A stretch of DNA of 64,000 nt from Bacillus sp. PAMC26568. GTDB taxonomy: Bacteria > Bacillota > Bacilli > Bacillales > Bacillaceae. The stretch covers positions 62,001-126,000 of the forward strand of contig NZ_CP060137.1 of assembly GCF_014235785.1 (NCBI RefSeq), in the 5' to 3' direction. The notes beneath the pieces were generated by a model, which was given only the letters and a program-made list of their open reading frames with translations, was not told where the DNA came from and searched no databases. The position numbers were made by a program, and so were the translations under genes. Position 1 is the first letter of the stretch. The number at the start of each line of letters is the position of its first letter. Shown in pieces: positions 9,929 to 19,271 of this stretch.

Positions 9929-9957
9929 GAAAAAAAGACACCCTTCACAAAGGTGTC
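9929..9957 (-). terminator. Terminator of the marR-MFS operon
   Basis: GACACC (9937-9942) pairs with GGTGTC (9952-9957), and eight A on the plus strand give a T run on the minus strand. It separates the upstream MFS gene from bceR. Confidence 0.75.
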
Positions 9958-9973
9958 AGAATAAAAAGGATCA

Positions 9974-11176
9974 TTAAGCAGAAGCATTTACTTCAGCCAG
10001 AACAGTCCGTTCCCTCTTCCCATGCAGAAAATAATAAAGAACAGAACTCGCAAAAACCACAAAGCCCAAAATCACATACAGAGTACTGTAGCCTGTCACC
10101 GGAATGACAAAACCAAGCAGATAAGGTCCGAAACCTAAACCTGCATCAAGAAAGATAAAGAAAGTCGAGGTGGCAAGTCCCATACGGTGAGGAGGCGTTA
10201 ATTTTACCGCAATTGCCTGTGTCGTTGATTGCATGTTTCCGAATCCAAGACCGATCAGCACTCCGGACAGCAAGAAAACGAAGCTTGTGCTTGCCGTGCT
10301 GAGAAGGAACATACCTGCTCCAAACAGGAGGAAGGCAGGATACATAATGAAATTTGCCCCTTTTTTATCCATTAAACGGCCGGTAAAAGGACGGGATGCC
10401 AATACAGCCGCGGCATAGACGATGAAAAAGAAGCTTGCTGTGCTGACAAGATGAATGTCCATCGCATAGAAATTAATAAAGGAAAGGACACTTGAATAGC
10501 AAAACGCCACTGCAAGTGTAATAAATGCGATCGGCAAAGCTCTCGGCTCAACAAAATTTGAAAGTTTGAATCCTCGTACTTCTGCTTTTTTTACTGAACC
10601 ATCAAGCGGGGGAACATACAAGAAAAAAGCAATGATTAAACTAATGACACCCAATGCAACACAGAAGGTAAAGATTGTTTGAAAACTTGCATGCTGACTC
10701 AAGTACAGCCCGATGAAAGGGCCGATGGCTGTTGCAAGAGTTGCACTCATGCTGTAGTACCCGATGCCTTCCCCTTTTCTCGAAGCTGGAATAATCTGTG
10801 CTATCATTGTTCCTGTTGCTGTACTCGCCATACCCAGTGTAATTCCATGAACAAGACGGTTAAAAAGAAGGAAGCCAAGGCCAAATTCAAAGAAATAAAA
10901 GGCTGTTGTCAGGGTAAACAGAATAAGACCCGTATACAATATTTTTTTTCGGCTGTTGGACACAATAAGCCGTCCAATGAAGAGTCGGCCAATTAATGCA
11001 CCTATAATAAAAATTCCGGTTACAAGTCCCGCCTCACTCGTAGATGCACTGTATTCATCCACTGCAAAAACAGCAATAGTCACCATTAACAAGTAAAAAA
11101 TTAATGTTAAGAAAAAATTGATGGACGACACGACAATAAAGTCTTTCGTCCATAGTTTGGATGTTGTCTGATTCAC
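9974..11176 (-). CDS. MFS transporter, probable drug exporter
   Basis: A 400-residue protein with about twelve membrane helices and the MFS motif-A block between helices 2 and 3 (GALIGRLFIGRLIVSNSRKK). It fits the bacterial drug:H+ antiporter type. The substrate is not predictable. It lies 12 bases behind the marR gene on the same strand, so it is almost certainly co-transcribed with that regulator and induced when MarR leaves its operators at 11633-11663. It ends at a hairpin with a T run. Confidence 0.85.
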   Translation of the reverse strand: MNQTTSKLWTKDFIVVSSINFFLTLIFYLLMVTIAVFAVDEYSASTSEAGLVTGIFIIGALIGRLFIGRLIVSNSRKKILYTGLILFTLTTAFYFFEFGLGFLLFNRLVHGITLGMASTATGTMIAQIIPASRKGEGIGYYSMSATLATAIGPFIGLYLSQHASFQTIFTFCVALGVISLIIAFFLYVPPLDGSVKKAEVRGFKLSNFVEPRALPIAFITLAVAFCYSSVLSFINFYAMDIHLVSTASFFFIVYAAAVLASRPFTGRLMDKKGANFIMYPAFLLFGAGMFLLSTASTSFVFLLSGVLIGLGFGNMQSTTQAIAVKLTPPHRMGLATSTFFIFLDAGLGFGPYLLGFVIPVTGYSTLYVILGFVVFASSVLYYFLHGKRERTVLAEVNASA

Positions 11177-11188
11177 GTTTTTGCCACC

Positions 11189-11617
11189 TTACTCTCTAAT
11201 ATTGTTCCGAATATCTCCCATGATCCGGATTACCTCAAGCTGTTCTTCTTCTGAAATACCTTTTAAAATTTCCTGCTCATATTCATCGATTGTTACTCGA
11301 ACAATCCCGTATAACTTTCTCCCATGGTCCGTAAGCTGCATTCTCTTTTCACGCTTATCTTTGCCGGGTATATGTTCTACATATCCCAATTCCTCTAGGC
11401 GGCTGATGGTTCTTGTAACGGTAGGCTTTTCAACACTTTGATAATCAGCAAGCTCAACAAGCGTAGCTGTTCCGTAATTCCATAAATAATGTAAAACAGA
11501 CCATTGAGCTCTGTATAAATCGTGTTTGGCAAGCTCCATATTCAGTCTGTTTTCAAAAGGACGATATAACAGCAGAAGCTGCTGAAAAAATTTTTGATAG
11601 GTTTTTATAGGAAACAC
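11189..11617 (-). CDS. MarR-family transcriptional regulator
   Basis: A 142-residue winged-helix protein. The recognition helix and wing read SVEKPTVTRTISRLEELGYVEH then DKREKRMQLTDHG, the family signature. It is the first gene of a two-gene unit with the MFS exporter, the usual arrangement of an autorepressed efflux operon. The start is GTG at 11617. No clear ribosome site precedes it, so the mRNA may be nearly leaderless or the start may be slightly different. Twin inverted repeats just upstream are the likely operators. Confidence 0.85.
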   Translation of the reverse strand: MFPIKTYQKFFQQLLLLYRPFENRLNMELAKHDLYRAQWSVLHYLWNYGTATLVELADYQSVEKPTVTRTISRLEELGYVEHIPGKDKREKRMQLTDHGRKLYGIVRVTIDEYEQEILKGISEEEQLEVIRIMGDIRNNIRE

Positions 11618-11632
11618 CTCATTAAATAAATA

Positions 11633-11663
11633 GTTACCCTTGATAACAGTTACTCTAGGTAAC
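11633..11663 (-). promoter_or_regulatory. Twin MarR operators
   Basis: GTTACCCTTGATAAC and GTTACTCTAGGTAAC lie one base apart. The second is a perfect five-base inverted repeat. They start directly downstream of the -10 box, where a bound repressor would block the start of transcription. Confidence 0.7.
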
Positions 11664-11664
11664 T

Positions 11665-11693
11665 AATATACCAGAGAAAGGAACGAATGTAAA
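11665..11693 (-). promoter_or_regulatory. SigA promoter of marR-MFS
   Basis: TTTACA (11688-11693) and TATATT (11665-11670) are 17 bases apart, read on the minus strand. Confidence 0.7.
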
Positions 11694-11714
11694 CCAGACT
11701 GTTTCATTTCCTTA

Positions 11715-11743
11715 TTGACACAAAACGGGAATATATGTTATTT
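11715..11743 (+). promoter_or_regulatory. Promoter of htpG
   Basis: A perfect TTGACA (11715-11720) is followed 17 bases later by TTATTT. It is placed just upstream of the CIRCE element. Confidence 0.6.
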
Positions 11744-11753
11744 ATTTAGTGGG

Positions 11754-11780
11754 TTAGCACTCTCAGATGCAGAGTGCTAA
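11754..11780 (+). promoter_or_regulatory. CIRCE element (HrcA operator)
   Basis: TTAGCACTC-N9-GAGTGCTAA with both nine-base arms perfect. This is the binding site of the heat-shock repressor HrcA, here between promoter and start codon of htpG. Confidence 0.95.
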
Positions 11781-11808
11781 AAGGATATCTTGAAAGGAGA
11801 AGAACAGA

Positions 11809-13689
11809 ATGGCAAAAATGCAGTTTAAAGCAGAATCTAAGAGATTATTAGACATGATGATCAACTCAATTTATTCTCAAAAAGAAATCTTTTTGCGCGA
11901 ACTGATTTCTAATGCAAGTGACGCAATTGATAAAATCTATTACAAGGCTTTAATAGATGACAGCCTGTCATTTGATCAAAACCAGTATTACATAAAAGTA
12001 AGCGCAGACAAGGAAAAGCGTACTCTGACGATTGCCGATACAGGGATCGGGATGACAAAGGAGGAGCTTGAGAACAACCTTGGAACGATTGCCCAAAGCG
12101 GCTCACTTGCTTTCAAAAGCGAAAATGAATTGAAGGACGGACACGATATTATCGGCCAGTTCGGGGTCGGCTTCTACTCTGCGTTCATGGTGGCTGATGA
12201 GATTACGGTTACAACGAAGACTATCGGCAGCAGCGAAGCGTACAGATGGCACTCTGATGGCGCAGACGGATATACGATCGAGCCTTGCGAAAAAGACGAG
12301 GTCGGTACAAAAATTGTTTTAAGCATCAAACCAAACACAGATGACGATTCCTATGATGAATTTCTTGAAGAGTACCGTCTGAAGTCAATTATTAAAAAAT
12401 ACTCTGACTTCATTCGCTACCCGATTAAAATGAATGCAACCGTAAACAAGAAAAAAGAAGACAGCGAAAATGAATTTGAAGAGATCGTGGAAGAGCAGAC
12501 CGTAAACAGCATGGTACCGATCTGGAGAAAGAATAAAAACGAGCTGACTGAGGAAGATTACGAGAATTTCTATGCAGAAAAGCACTACGGATTTGATAAG
12601 CCTCTTAAGCACATTCACATCAGTGTAGACGGGGCTGTGCGCTACAACGCCATCCTCTATATCCCTGAGCAGATTCCGTATGACTACTACTCTAAGGAGT
12701 TTGAAAAAGGGCTTGAGCTATACTCAAATGGCGTTCTGATCATGGAAAAATGCCCGGACCTTCTTCCGGACTATTTCTCATTTGTAAAAGGTATGGTCGA
12801 TTCAGAAGATCTGTCCCTCAACATTTCAAGGGAGATCCTTCAGCAGGACCGCCAGCTGCAGCTGATTGCCAAGAATATTAAAAACAAGATTAAGAGCCAG
12901 CTGCAAACCTTGCTGAAAGATGAACGCGAAAAATATGAAACATTCTACAACTCTTTCGGAAGACAGCTGAAATACGGGGTGTACAGTGATTTTGGAGCGA
13001 ACAAAGAAGATCTTCAAAACCTTCTGATGTTCTATTCTTCTAAAGAGAAAAAATTGATCACGCTTGATGAGTATGTTTCAGCGATGCCTGAGGATCAAAA
13101 GTACATTTACTATGCAGCAGGCGAAAGCACAGAACGCCTTGAAAAGCTTCCGCAAAAAGAAGTTGTGGCAGATAAAGGCTACGATATTCTGTATTTTACA
13201 GATGAAGTCGATGAATTTGCCATCCGCATGCTGATGACGTTTAAGGAAAAAGAATTTAAATCGATTTCCAGCGGCGACCTGGGTATTGAAGCAAGCGACA
13301 ACGAAAAGAGCACAGAGACAGAAGAGCAGGATAACAAAGAGCTGTTCGAAGAAATGAAGAAAATCCTTGCCGGAAAGGTAAAAGACGTTCGCATTTCCAA
13401 GCGTCTGAAAAGCCACCCTGTCTGTATCGCAACAGAAGGCGAAGTCACAACAGAAATGGAAAAGATTTTGAAGGCTATGCCGAACAGCCAGAACATTAAA
13501 GCCGAGAAAATCCTTGAAATCAACAGCAGCCACGATGTCTTTGCTTCACTAAAAGATGCATTTGCAAATGACAAGGAAAAACTTGCGCTTTACACAAACC
13601 TGCTGTTTAACCAGGCTCTTCTCATTGAAGGACTGACAATCGAGGATCCGGTTGAGTTTACGAACGATATTTGCAAGATTATGGTATGA
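11809..13689 (+). CDS. htpG: Chaperone HtpG (bacterial Hsp90)
   Basis: A 626-residue cytoplasmic Hsp90. The N-terminal GHKL ATPase has [12 protein letters not shown] (about 32-43), DTGIGM (about 79) and [13 protein letters not shown] (about 114). The middle domain has the arginine motif NISREILQ (about 340), and the C-terminal dimer domain is ordinary for the family. It is an ATP-driven chaperone in stress. It is a single-gene unit with a CIRCE ahead of it and a strong terminator behind. In B. subtilis htpG is known to lack HrcA control, so this wiring differs from the model species. Confidence 0.96.
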   Translation: MAKMQFKAESKRLLDMMINSIYSQKEIFLRELISNASDAIDKIYYKALIDDSLSFDQNQYYIKVSADKEKRTLTIADTGIGMTKEELENNLGTIAQSGSLAFKSENELKDGHDIIGQFGVGFYSAFMVADEITVTTKTIGSSEAYRWHSDGADGYTIEPCEKDEVGTKIVLSIKPNTDDDSYDEFLEEYRLKSIIKKYSDFIRYPIKMNATVNKKKEDSENEFEEIVEEQTVNSMVPIWRKNKNELTEEDYENFYAEKHYGFDKPLKHIHISVDGAVRYNAILYIPEQIPYDYYSKEFEKGLELYSNGVLIMEKCPDLLPDYFSFVKGMVDSEDLSLNISREILQQDRQLQLIAKNIKNKIKSQLQTLLKDEREKYETFYNSFGRQLKYGVYSDFGANKEDLQNLLMFYSSKEKKLITLDEYVSAMPEDQKYIYYAAGESTERLEKLPQKEVVADKGYDILYFTDEVDEFAIRMLMTFKEKEFKSISSGDLGIEASDNEKSTETEEQDNKELFEEMKKILAGKVKDVRISKRLKSHPVCIATEGEVTTEMEKILKAMPNSQNIKAEKILEINSSHDVFASLKDAFANDKEKLALYTNLLFNQALLIEGLTIEDPVEFTNDICKIMV

Positions 13690-13694
13690 AAATA

Positions 13695-13732
13695 AAAGCA
13701 GGCAGGGACCATGTGGTTCCTGCCTGCTTTTT
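13695..13732 (+). terminator. Terminator of htpG
   Basis: AAAGCAGGCAGG (13695-13706) pairs with CCTGCCTGCTTT (13719-13730), followed by a T run. Confidence 0.9.
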
Positions 13733-13799
13733 TGGGATTGAAGTTTTTCATAGCACATATCAAGTTTGTGTATAGCACAGGCATTAAGGAATTAAGGCT

Positions 13800-14145
13800 T
13801 AGAAGCGGCGTCAATCATCGGAATGGAACCCCTTTTAAAGGATCAAAGCCCAAAAAGTGGCGTCAAACGCCGTAATGGAACCAATTTTAATGGATCAAGC
13901 CTTAAAAAGTGGCGTCAATCACCGGAATGGAACCACTTTTAAATGAGCAAGGTTCAAAAAGTGGTGTCAATCACCGGAATGGAATCACTTTTAAAGGAGC
14001 AAAGTTCAAAAAGTGGAATCAATCACCGGAATGGAACCACTTTTAAAGGAGCAAGGCCCCAAAAATGGCGTCAATCCGGGGAATGAACCCTTTCTTAAGA
14101 ACCGCACCTTCAAAAAAGATCATCAATCAGGTCCCAAGCTGCCGT
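13800..14145. repeat. 52-bp tandem repeat array, six clear units plus a decayed seventh
   Basis: The anchor GGCGTCAA (or a one- or two-base variant) recurs at 13807, 13859, 13911, 13963, 14015 and 14067, exactly 52 bases apart. A degenerate unit follows at 14119. A typical unit reads AAAAAGTGG, then GTCAATCACCGGAATGG, then AACCACTTTT. AAAAGTGG and CCACTTTT can pair, so each middle unit can fold into a hairpin with a 20-base loop. Since 52 is not a multiple of three and all frames are stopped, it is non-coding. It fills the convergent gap between htpG and potD. Confidence 0.9.
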
Positions 14146-14148
14146 TTC

Positions 14149-15222
14149 CTATTTCGGATGCATCTTAAATTTCAAAAACAGCTCATTATAATAAGCCAAA
14201 TTCTTTTTGCCAAGGTTCTCATACACTTCCAGTTTTTCCGTCAGCTCAGGCGGCGGATAGAAGCGCTCGTCGTTTACCATATCTTCAGGCAAGTATTTTA
14301 AGGCTTCTTTGTTAGGTGTTGAGTAGCTGACATATTCGGTGTTTTCTGCGGCCACCTCAGCATCCAGCATGAAGTTAATGAACTGATGGGCTGCTTCCAC
14401 ATTTTTAGCTGTTTTCGGGATAACCATGTTATCGAACCATAAGTTTGAGCCTTCCTCAGGAACGACATACTCGAGATCTTCATTTTCATACATGATCTCG
14501 GATGCAACCCCAGACCATACAAGCCCAATTGCTGCTTCCTGATTTTCCAGCAGCATCCGGCTTTCATCTCCAACCACCGCTTTGACATTTGGAGTGAGGG
14601 AATCAAGCTTTCGTTTTGCTTCCTCTAAATGATCCTTATTCGTATCGTTAAGTGAATAGCCGAGGCTGTTGAGCCCCATTCCCATGACTTCTCTTGCCCC
14701 GTCAATCAGCAAGATCTCATTTCGCAGATCGGGATCCCAAAGGTCATTCCAGCTCGAGATTTTTTTTCCGTCTATCATTGTTGGATTATAGACGATGCCG
14801 ACGGTTCCCCAGAAATAAGGAATGGAATATTTATTTTCAGGGTCAAATGGCAGATCCATAAACCGGTCATCAATATTTTTCAAGTTTGGAAGTTTTGAAT
14901 GATCCAAAGGGATAAGTAAATCTTCCTGTCTCATTTTATCAATCATATATTCAGAAGGAACGGCAATATCATAAGTCGTTCCGCCCTGTTCAATCTTTGT
15001 CATCATCGCCTCATTGGAATCAAAGGTTTCATAGATGACTTTAATGCCTGTTTCTTTCTCAAAGCGGTCAACCAGATCGGAATTGATGTAGTCTCCCCAG
15101 TTAAAGATCGTAAGCGTGTTGCCGCTTGAGTAGCCCTGTGAAGAGTTTAATTCGGATACAGCATACAAAAGGATGCCTGACACGAGAATAATCGCGAAGA
15201 AAACGCGGACCAGCTTCTTCAT
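14149..15222 (-). CDS. potD: Spermidine/putrescine-binding protein PotD
   Basis: A 357-residue periplasmic-type binding protein. A hydrophobic N-terminus (about 5-22) acts as a signal or anchor, then comes the domain opening TLTIFNWGDYINSDLVDRFE typical of PotD/PotF. Polyamine-site residues in the family are Trp, Asp and Glu, consistent with EYMID, YFWGTVGI and WSGVASE here. It captures polyamines outside the membrane for PotABC. It is the last gene of potABCD, overlapping potC by four bases (ATGA). No classical terminator follows: the tandem repeat array begins directly behind it. Confidence 0.92.
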   Translation of the reverse strand: MKKLVRVFFAIILVSGILLYAVSELNSSQGYSSGNTLTIFNWGDYINSDLVDRFEKETGIKVIYETFDSNEAMMTKIEQGGTTYDIAVPSEYMIDKMRQEDLLIPLDHSKLPNLKNIDDRFMDLPFDPENKYSIPYFWGTVGIVYNPTMIDGKKISSWNDLWDPDLRNEILLIDGAREVMGMGLNSLGYSLNDTNKDHLEEAKRKLDSLTPNVKAVVGDESRMLLENQEAAIGLVWSGVASEIMYENEDLEYVVPEEGSNLWFDNMVIPKTAKNVEAAHQFINFMLDAEVAAENTEYVSYSTPNKEALKYLPEDMVNDERFYPPPELTEKLEVYENLGKKNLAYYNELFLKFKMHPK

Positions 15223-16022
15223 TTTCTTACCCCCAATCCGCTTTGCTTATTTCGCTGTGTGATGAAGTAATACACAATTACAAGCAGGACTGTGAAAAGG
15301 AAAAGAAGAGTTGATAGAGCATTGATATTCAATGAGATTCCACGGCGTGCGAGAGAATAGATCTCAACTGACAGCGTGGTGAATCCATTGCCGGTTACGA
15401 AAAAGGTAACAGCAAAATCATCAAGCGAGAAGGTCAGTGCCATAAAGAATCCTGCAAAAATACCCGGTGTGATAAATGGCAAGGTCACTTTAGTCAGGAC
15501 ATTCCAGCTGCTTGCACCTAAATCTCTTGCTGCATCAAGCAAGGTAGGGCTCATCTCCATCAGTTTCGGCAGAACCATCAGGACAACGATTGGAACACTG
15601 AATGCAATATGAGATAAAAGAACCGAATAAAACCCAAGCTTGATTCCGGCCATCGTAAACAGGATTAAAAAGGAAGCACCAATAATAACGTCAGGGCTGA
15701 CAATCAACACATTATTTAGTGATAATAATGTGTTTTTGGTTTGTCTGCTTTTAAACGAGTGAATGGCCAAAGCTCCCAGTACCCCAATGATTGTAGAAAA
15801 AAGGGCAGATAATAAAGCAATCACCAGTGTGTTCAAAACGATAATAAGCAGTCTGGTATCAGTAAAGAGTTCTTTGTACCAATCCAATGTAAATCCTTCG
15901 AAATTGTACATCGTTCCGCCGCTGTTGAACGAATAATACACAAGGAAAAAAATAGGCGTATAGAGAATGAGAAAAATCAAAATTAAAAAAATCCTGGATA
16001 AAGGGGATATTTTTTTATCCAA
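15219..16022 (-). CDS. potC: Spermidine/putrescine permease PotC
   Basis: A 267-residue inner-membrane permease with six hydrophobic helices and the EAA loop that docks to the ATPase ([20 protein letters not shown], about 163-182). It forms the channel with PotB. It is followed by potD with a four-base overlap and preceded by potB with one base between them. Confidence 0.93.
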   Translation of the reverse strand: MDKKISPLSRIFLILIFLILYTPIFFLVYYSFNSGGTMYNFEGFTLDWYKELFTDTRLLIIVLNTLVIALLSALFSTIIGVLGALAIHSFKSRQTKNTLLSLNNVLIVSPDVIIGASFLILFTMAGIKLGFYSVLLSHIAFSVPIVVLMVLPKLMEMSPTLLDAARDLGASSWNVLTKVTLPFITPGIFAGFFMALTFSLDDFAVTFFVTGNGFTTLSVEIYSLARRGISLNINALSTLLFLFTVLLVIVYYFITQRNKQSGLGVRK

Positions 16023-16023
16023 C

Positions 16024-16827
16024 TTACATACCCCGCTTTCGATTTCCGGTTAGGAAGATAATCAGAAACATAAAAATAATCAAGAAGACAGCTATTGTCG
16101 ACCCCATACCCCAGTCCTGCGTCACAAGGAAATGCTGTTCAATCGCAGTACCGAGTGTGATCACTCTGTTTCCCGCAATCAATCTTGTCAGCATGAACAG
16201 GGAAAGTGCAGGAATAAAGACCAGCTGGCAGCCAGCTTTGACGCCATCAATCGTAAGCGGAAAAATGACTCTGCGGAAGGCGGTCCAGCTGGATGCTCCC
16301 AAATCACGCGCTGCATCCAGCAAGGTTGGATTTACTTCATTCAATGAATTGAATATAGGCAAAATCATAAACGGTATAAAGATATAAACCGATACAAAAA
16401 TGAAACTAAAATCGGTGAACAATAATTGCTGCGAACCAATGCCGATTGCTTCTAAAAAGCTATTAGCCACTCCATAAGTGCCGAAAATTCCTAAAAAAGC
16501 GTAGGCTTTTAACAATAAATTAATCCAGGAAGGGACGATAATCAGCAGCAGCCAGAGGTGCTTATGCTTTGTAAAAGTCAGCAAATAAGCAGTCGGGTAT
16601 GAAATAAGCAGGGAAAGAGCTGTTATCAAAAAAGCATACCAAAATGAACTTAACGTCATTTTTAAGTAAACAGGTGTAAAGAAGTTTTGATAATTAGCAA
16701 ACGAGAGATTTCCCTCTATATCAATAAATGAATAATAAAGAACAAGAACAATTGGTGCGATTACAAATAGAACAATCCAAAGAGCATATGGCACCATATA
16801 TAAATTTCGGGTCAGTTTATTTTCCAT
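16024..16827 (-). CDS. potB: Spermidine/putrescine permease PotB
   Basis: A permease of about 267 residues with six helices and an EAA loop ([20 protein letters not shown]). ATG at 16827 is chosen over 16839 because GGAGAAGAGC lies directly before it. This leaves an 11-base overlap with potA. It partners PotC in polyamine import. Confidence 0.92.
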   Translation of the reverse strand: MENKLTRNLYMVPYALWIVLFVIAPIVLVLYYSFIDIEGNLSFANYQNFFTPVYLKMTLSSFWYAFLITALSLLISYPTAYLLTFTKHKHLWLLLIIVPSWINLLLKAYAFLGIFGTYGVANSFLEAIGIGSQQLLFTDFSFIFVSVYIFIPFMILPIFNSLNEVNPTLLDAARDLGASSWTAFRRVIFPLTIDGVKAGCQLVFIPALSLFMLTRLIAGNRVITLGTAIEQHFLVTQDWGMGSTIAVFLIIFMFLIIFLTGNRKRGM

Positions 16828-17923
16828 GCTCTTCTCCATCCGTATAGGACTCTAGACGTTTGTCGAATTCTTCCTCAGTCTCCCCGAAACGCATAACGTG
16901 AATGGCTTCCGGATCGAAATAAAGGCCAATTTCATCTCCAACTGTTGCTTTTTTTGTAGAATGAACAAGCCACTCATTTCCATCCTGGTCATAGCTGCTG
17001 ATTTCATAATGAACACCGCGGAATAGTTGAGAATCAACTCTCACTTGGAGCTTTCCTCGATCTTGAGAAGTAATTTCCAAATCCTCCGGCCGGATGACAA
17101 TCTCAACTGGCTCGTTAGGATTTAAGCCCTGATCGACACATTTAAATTTCCTTCCTGTGAATTCCACAAGATAATCTTCAAGCATCGTCCCTTTTACAAT
17201 ATTTGATTCACCAATAAAATCAGCAACAAATCGGTTGATCGGCTCGTCATAAATATCTGTCGGAGTACCGCTTTGCTGAATTTTCCCTTTGTCCAAAACA
17301 AAAATTTCATCTGACATAGCGAGCGCTTCTTCTTGATCATGTGTCACGAAAATAAATGTAATTCCGAGTCTCTGCTGAAGTTCCCGCAATTCATACTGCA
17401 TTTCGGTACGAAGCTTTAAATCCAATGCAGATAACGGTTCATCAAGAAGAATGACTTCCGGTTCATTCACAATCGCCCTGGCAATCGCAACCCGCTGGCG
17501 CTGACCGCCTGACATTTCCCTGATTTCACGTTTTTCATATCCATCTAGATTAACAAAGTTCAATGCTTCCTTCACTTTCAATGTTACTTCTGCATTGTTC
17601 ATTTTTTTAATTCGCAGCCCGAATGCTACATTTTCAAACACATTTAAATGAGGAAAAAGTGCATAATCCTGAAAAACGGTATTTACTTGGCGTTTGTTCG
17701 CAGGAACATCGTTTATTTTTTTCCCATTAAAAAGAATTTCCCCTTCAGAAGCTTCAGTAAATCCGGCAATCAGCCGCAAAATCGTTGTCTTCCCGCATCC
17801 TGAAGGGCCAAGAAGTGTATAGAATTTGCCGCGCTCGATTTCAAAACTGACATGATTGAGGACGGCAGGATCATTGTCATATTGTTTTGTAACCTGCTTA
17901 AACTGAATAATTGTGTTTGTCAT
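16817..17923 (-). CDS. potA: Spermidine/putrescine ABC transporter ATPase PotA
   Basis: A 368-residue ATPase. The Walker A is GPSGCGKTT (about 38), the Q-loop is [11 protein letters not shown], the signature is [14 protein letters not shown] (about 137), and the Walker B is [12 protein letters not shown]. The C-terminal third is the TOBE-type regulatory domain of MalK-like ATPases ([12 protein letters not shown]). It is the first gene of potABCD on the minus strand, with a GGGAG ribosome site and a TATAAT on the minus strand at 17988-17993 as a possible -10. No linked regulator gene is present. Confidence 0.94.
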   Translation of the reverse strand: MTNTIIQFKQVTKQYDNDPAVLNHVSFEIERGKFYTLLGPSGCGKTTILRLIAGFTEASEGEILFNGKKINDVPANKRQVNTVFQDYALFPHLNVFENVAFGLRIKKMNNAEVTLKVKEALNFVNLDGYEKREIREMSGGQRQRVAIARAIVNEPEVILLDEPLSALDLKLRTEMQYELRELQQRLGITFIFVTHDQEEALAMSDEIFVLDKGKIQQSGTPTDIYDEPINRFVADFIGESNIVKGTMLEDYLVEFTGRKFKCVDQGLNPNEPVEIVIRPEDLEITSQDRGKLQVRVDSQLFRGVHYEISSYDQDGNEWLVHSTKKATVGDEIGLYFDPEAIHVMRFGETEEEFDKRLESYTDGEEHGK

Positions 17924-18184
17924 ATCATTCTCCCTTTTGTGTTCCTTCTATTTTATAATCTGCAGCCAAACCTTCATTTTGGAAATAATTATACATGAAA
18001 GGCTCACTGAATACTAAGTCTGAAATCCGATTCAGATTCATATTTTTAAAGCCGCAGCGTATTCTTGATGAGGCTTTTCTCTCATTAATCAAAACGGAAT
18101 TTATCTATTTTTAATTGAGTAGAAGTGAGATTTTGGGAATAGTAAGTTTGTCACATTAAAATCTAGTATAGGAAGGTATTTTTT

Positions 18185-19114
18185 ATGTATCAAAACAAGA
18201 AAAAATTAAAGTTAAGAAAGACAGTCATAACTCTCTTTTTGGGGCTCGTGCTTCTGTTCAGCATGCCATTAGCAGGATCAGCAGTCGGGAAAGGAGCGCA
18301 TGGTGCTGATGTATCAGTTATTCAAGGAATGCTCAAATCTGTCGGCAGCTACCCTGGGAAAATCACAGGGAATTATGACAAGGTAACGGTTCAGGGAGTC
18401 AAGTATTTTCAAAAGAAACATGGACTTCCGGTTACAGGTTCTGTTGATGACAAAACGTTTCAGTCTATTCTGTATGCTTATGCCAAGGTGAAAAATCTTT
18501 CAAACGGAGGAGCAGGTCAAGGCGGAGGCCAAGGTGAAGGAGCAGGTCAAGGCGGAGGCCAAGGTGAAGGAGCGGGTCAAGGCGGAGGCCAGGGTGAAGG
18601 AGCAGGCCAAGGCGGAGGCCAGGGTGAAGGAGCGGGTCAAGGCGGAGGCCAGGGTGAAGGAACAGGTCAAGGCGGAGGCCGGGGTGAAGGCGGAGGCCAA
18701 GGTGAAGGCGGAGGCCAAGGCGAAGGAGCAGGTCAGGGCAGAGGCCAGGGTGAAGGAGCAGGCCAAGGCGAAGGTGAAGGTGAGGGTGAAGGCGAAGGAG
18801 CAGGTGAAGGAGCAGGTGAAGGTGAAGGAGCAGGTGAAGGAGCAGGCCAAGGTGAAGGCGAAGAGAAAGAAGTAGAAGAGGGTCAGGGGCAAGAAAAAGG
18901 TGAAGAGAAAGAAATAGAAGAAGGCAAGGAGCAGGAAAAAGGTGAAGAGAAAGAAATAGAAGAAGGCAAGGAGCAAGAAAAAGGTGAAGAGAAGGAAATA
19001 GAAGAAGGCAAGGAGCAAGAAAAAGGTGAAGAGAAGGAAATAGAAGAAGGCAAGGAGCAAGAAAAAGGTGAAGGCAAAGAATTAGAAGGCGATAAGGAAA
19101 ACGGAAAAAATTAA
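18185..19114 (+). CDS. Secreted peptidoglycan-binding protein with Gly/Gln/Glu and Glu/Lys repeat tail
   Basis: A 309-residue exported protein. The signal peptide has a KKKLKLRK start, a hydrophobic core at 15-30 and likely cleavage after GSA (33). A PG_binding_1 domain spans about 36-97 (GADVSVIQGMLKSVG, then VQGVKYFQKKHGLPVTGSVD). The rest is repeats: ten-residue units GAGQGGGQGE (five perfect, then variants) around 108-185, a GE-rich stretch, and 14-residue units EEKEIEEGKEQEKG (four perfect plus variants) around 222-295. It has no catalytic domain. It probably sits on cell wall or spore cortex with a long flexible, acidic tail. The DNA repeats are nearly identical, so the repeat number probably varies between strains. 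Confidence 0.8.
   Translation: MYQNKKKLKLRKTVITLFLGLVLLFSMPLAGSAVGKGAHGADVSVIQGMLKSVGSYPGKITGNYDKVTVQGVKYFQKKHGLPVTGSVDDKTFQSILYAYAKVKNLSNGGAGQGGGQGEGAGQGGGQGEGAGQGGGQGEGAGQGGGQGEGAGQGGGQGEGTGQGGGRGEGGGQGEGGGQGEGAGQGRGQGEGAGQGEGEGEGEGEGAGEGAGEGEGAGEGAGQGEGEEKEVEEGQGQEKGEEKEIEEGKEQEKGEEKEIEEGKEQEKGEEKEIEEGKEQEKGEEKEIEEGKEQEKGEGKELEGDKENGKN
18506..18700 (+). repeat. 30-bp coding tandem repeats
   Basis: In-frame 30-base units encode GAGQGGGQGE. Neighbouring copies differ only by synonymous third-base changes, which points to recent expansion by slippage or recombination. Confidence 0.85.
18850..19085 (+). repeat. 42-bp coding tandem repeats
   Basis: Four nearly identical 42-base units encode EEKEIEEGKEQEKG, with a diverged unit at each end. 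Confidence 0.85.
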
Positions 19115-19228
19115 TCGTTTGTCCATCCTGCTTAGAGAATGTTGAAATTTTATATTGGTTAATAAATATATCGGCGGCTTCTATCTGAGATGTACAAATC
19201 AACAACTCTCGCTATAGACTCAGTAAAA

Positions 19229-19263
19229 AAAACGCTTTGAACATCATTTGTTCAAAGCGTTTT
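19229..19263. terminator. Bidirectional terminator
   Basis: AAAACGCTTTGAACA (19229-19243) pairs perfectly with TGTTCAAAGCGTTTT (19249-19263). It serves the repeat protein gene and the convergent pepT. Confidence 0.9.
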
Positions 19264-19271
19264 ATGTTCAA

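Noticed and set aside
13078-13574. Long minus-strand frames inside htpG
   Set aside because: They are antisense shadows of a highly conserved gene and have no start signals.
13800-14145. CRISPR array
   Set aside because: The unit is a continuous 52-base tandem repeat without unique spacers, and no cas gene is near.
18465-19205. Minus-strand open frames rich in Leu, His and Phe opposite the repeat protein
   Set aside because: They only mirror the Gly/Glu repeat DNA of the plus-strand gene, have no ribosome site and show extreme composition.
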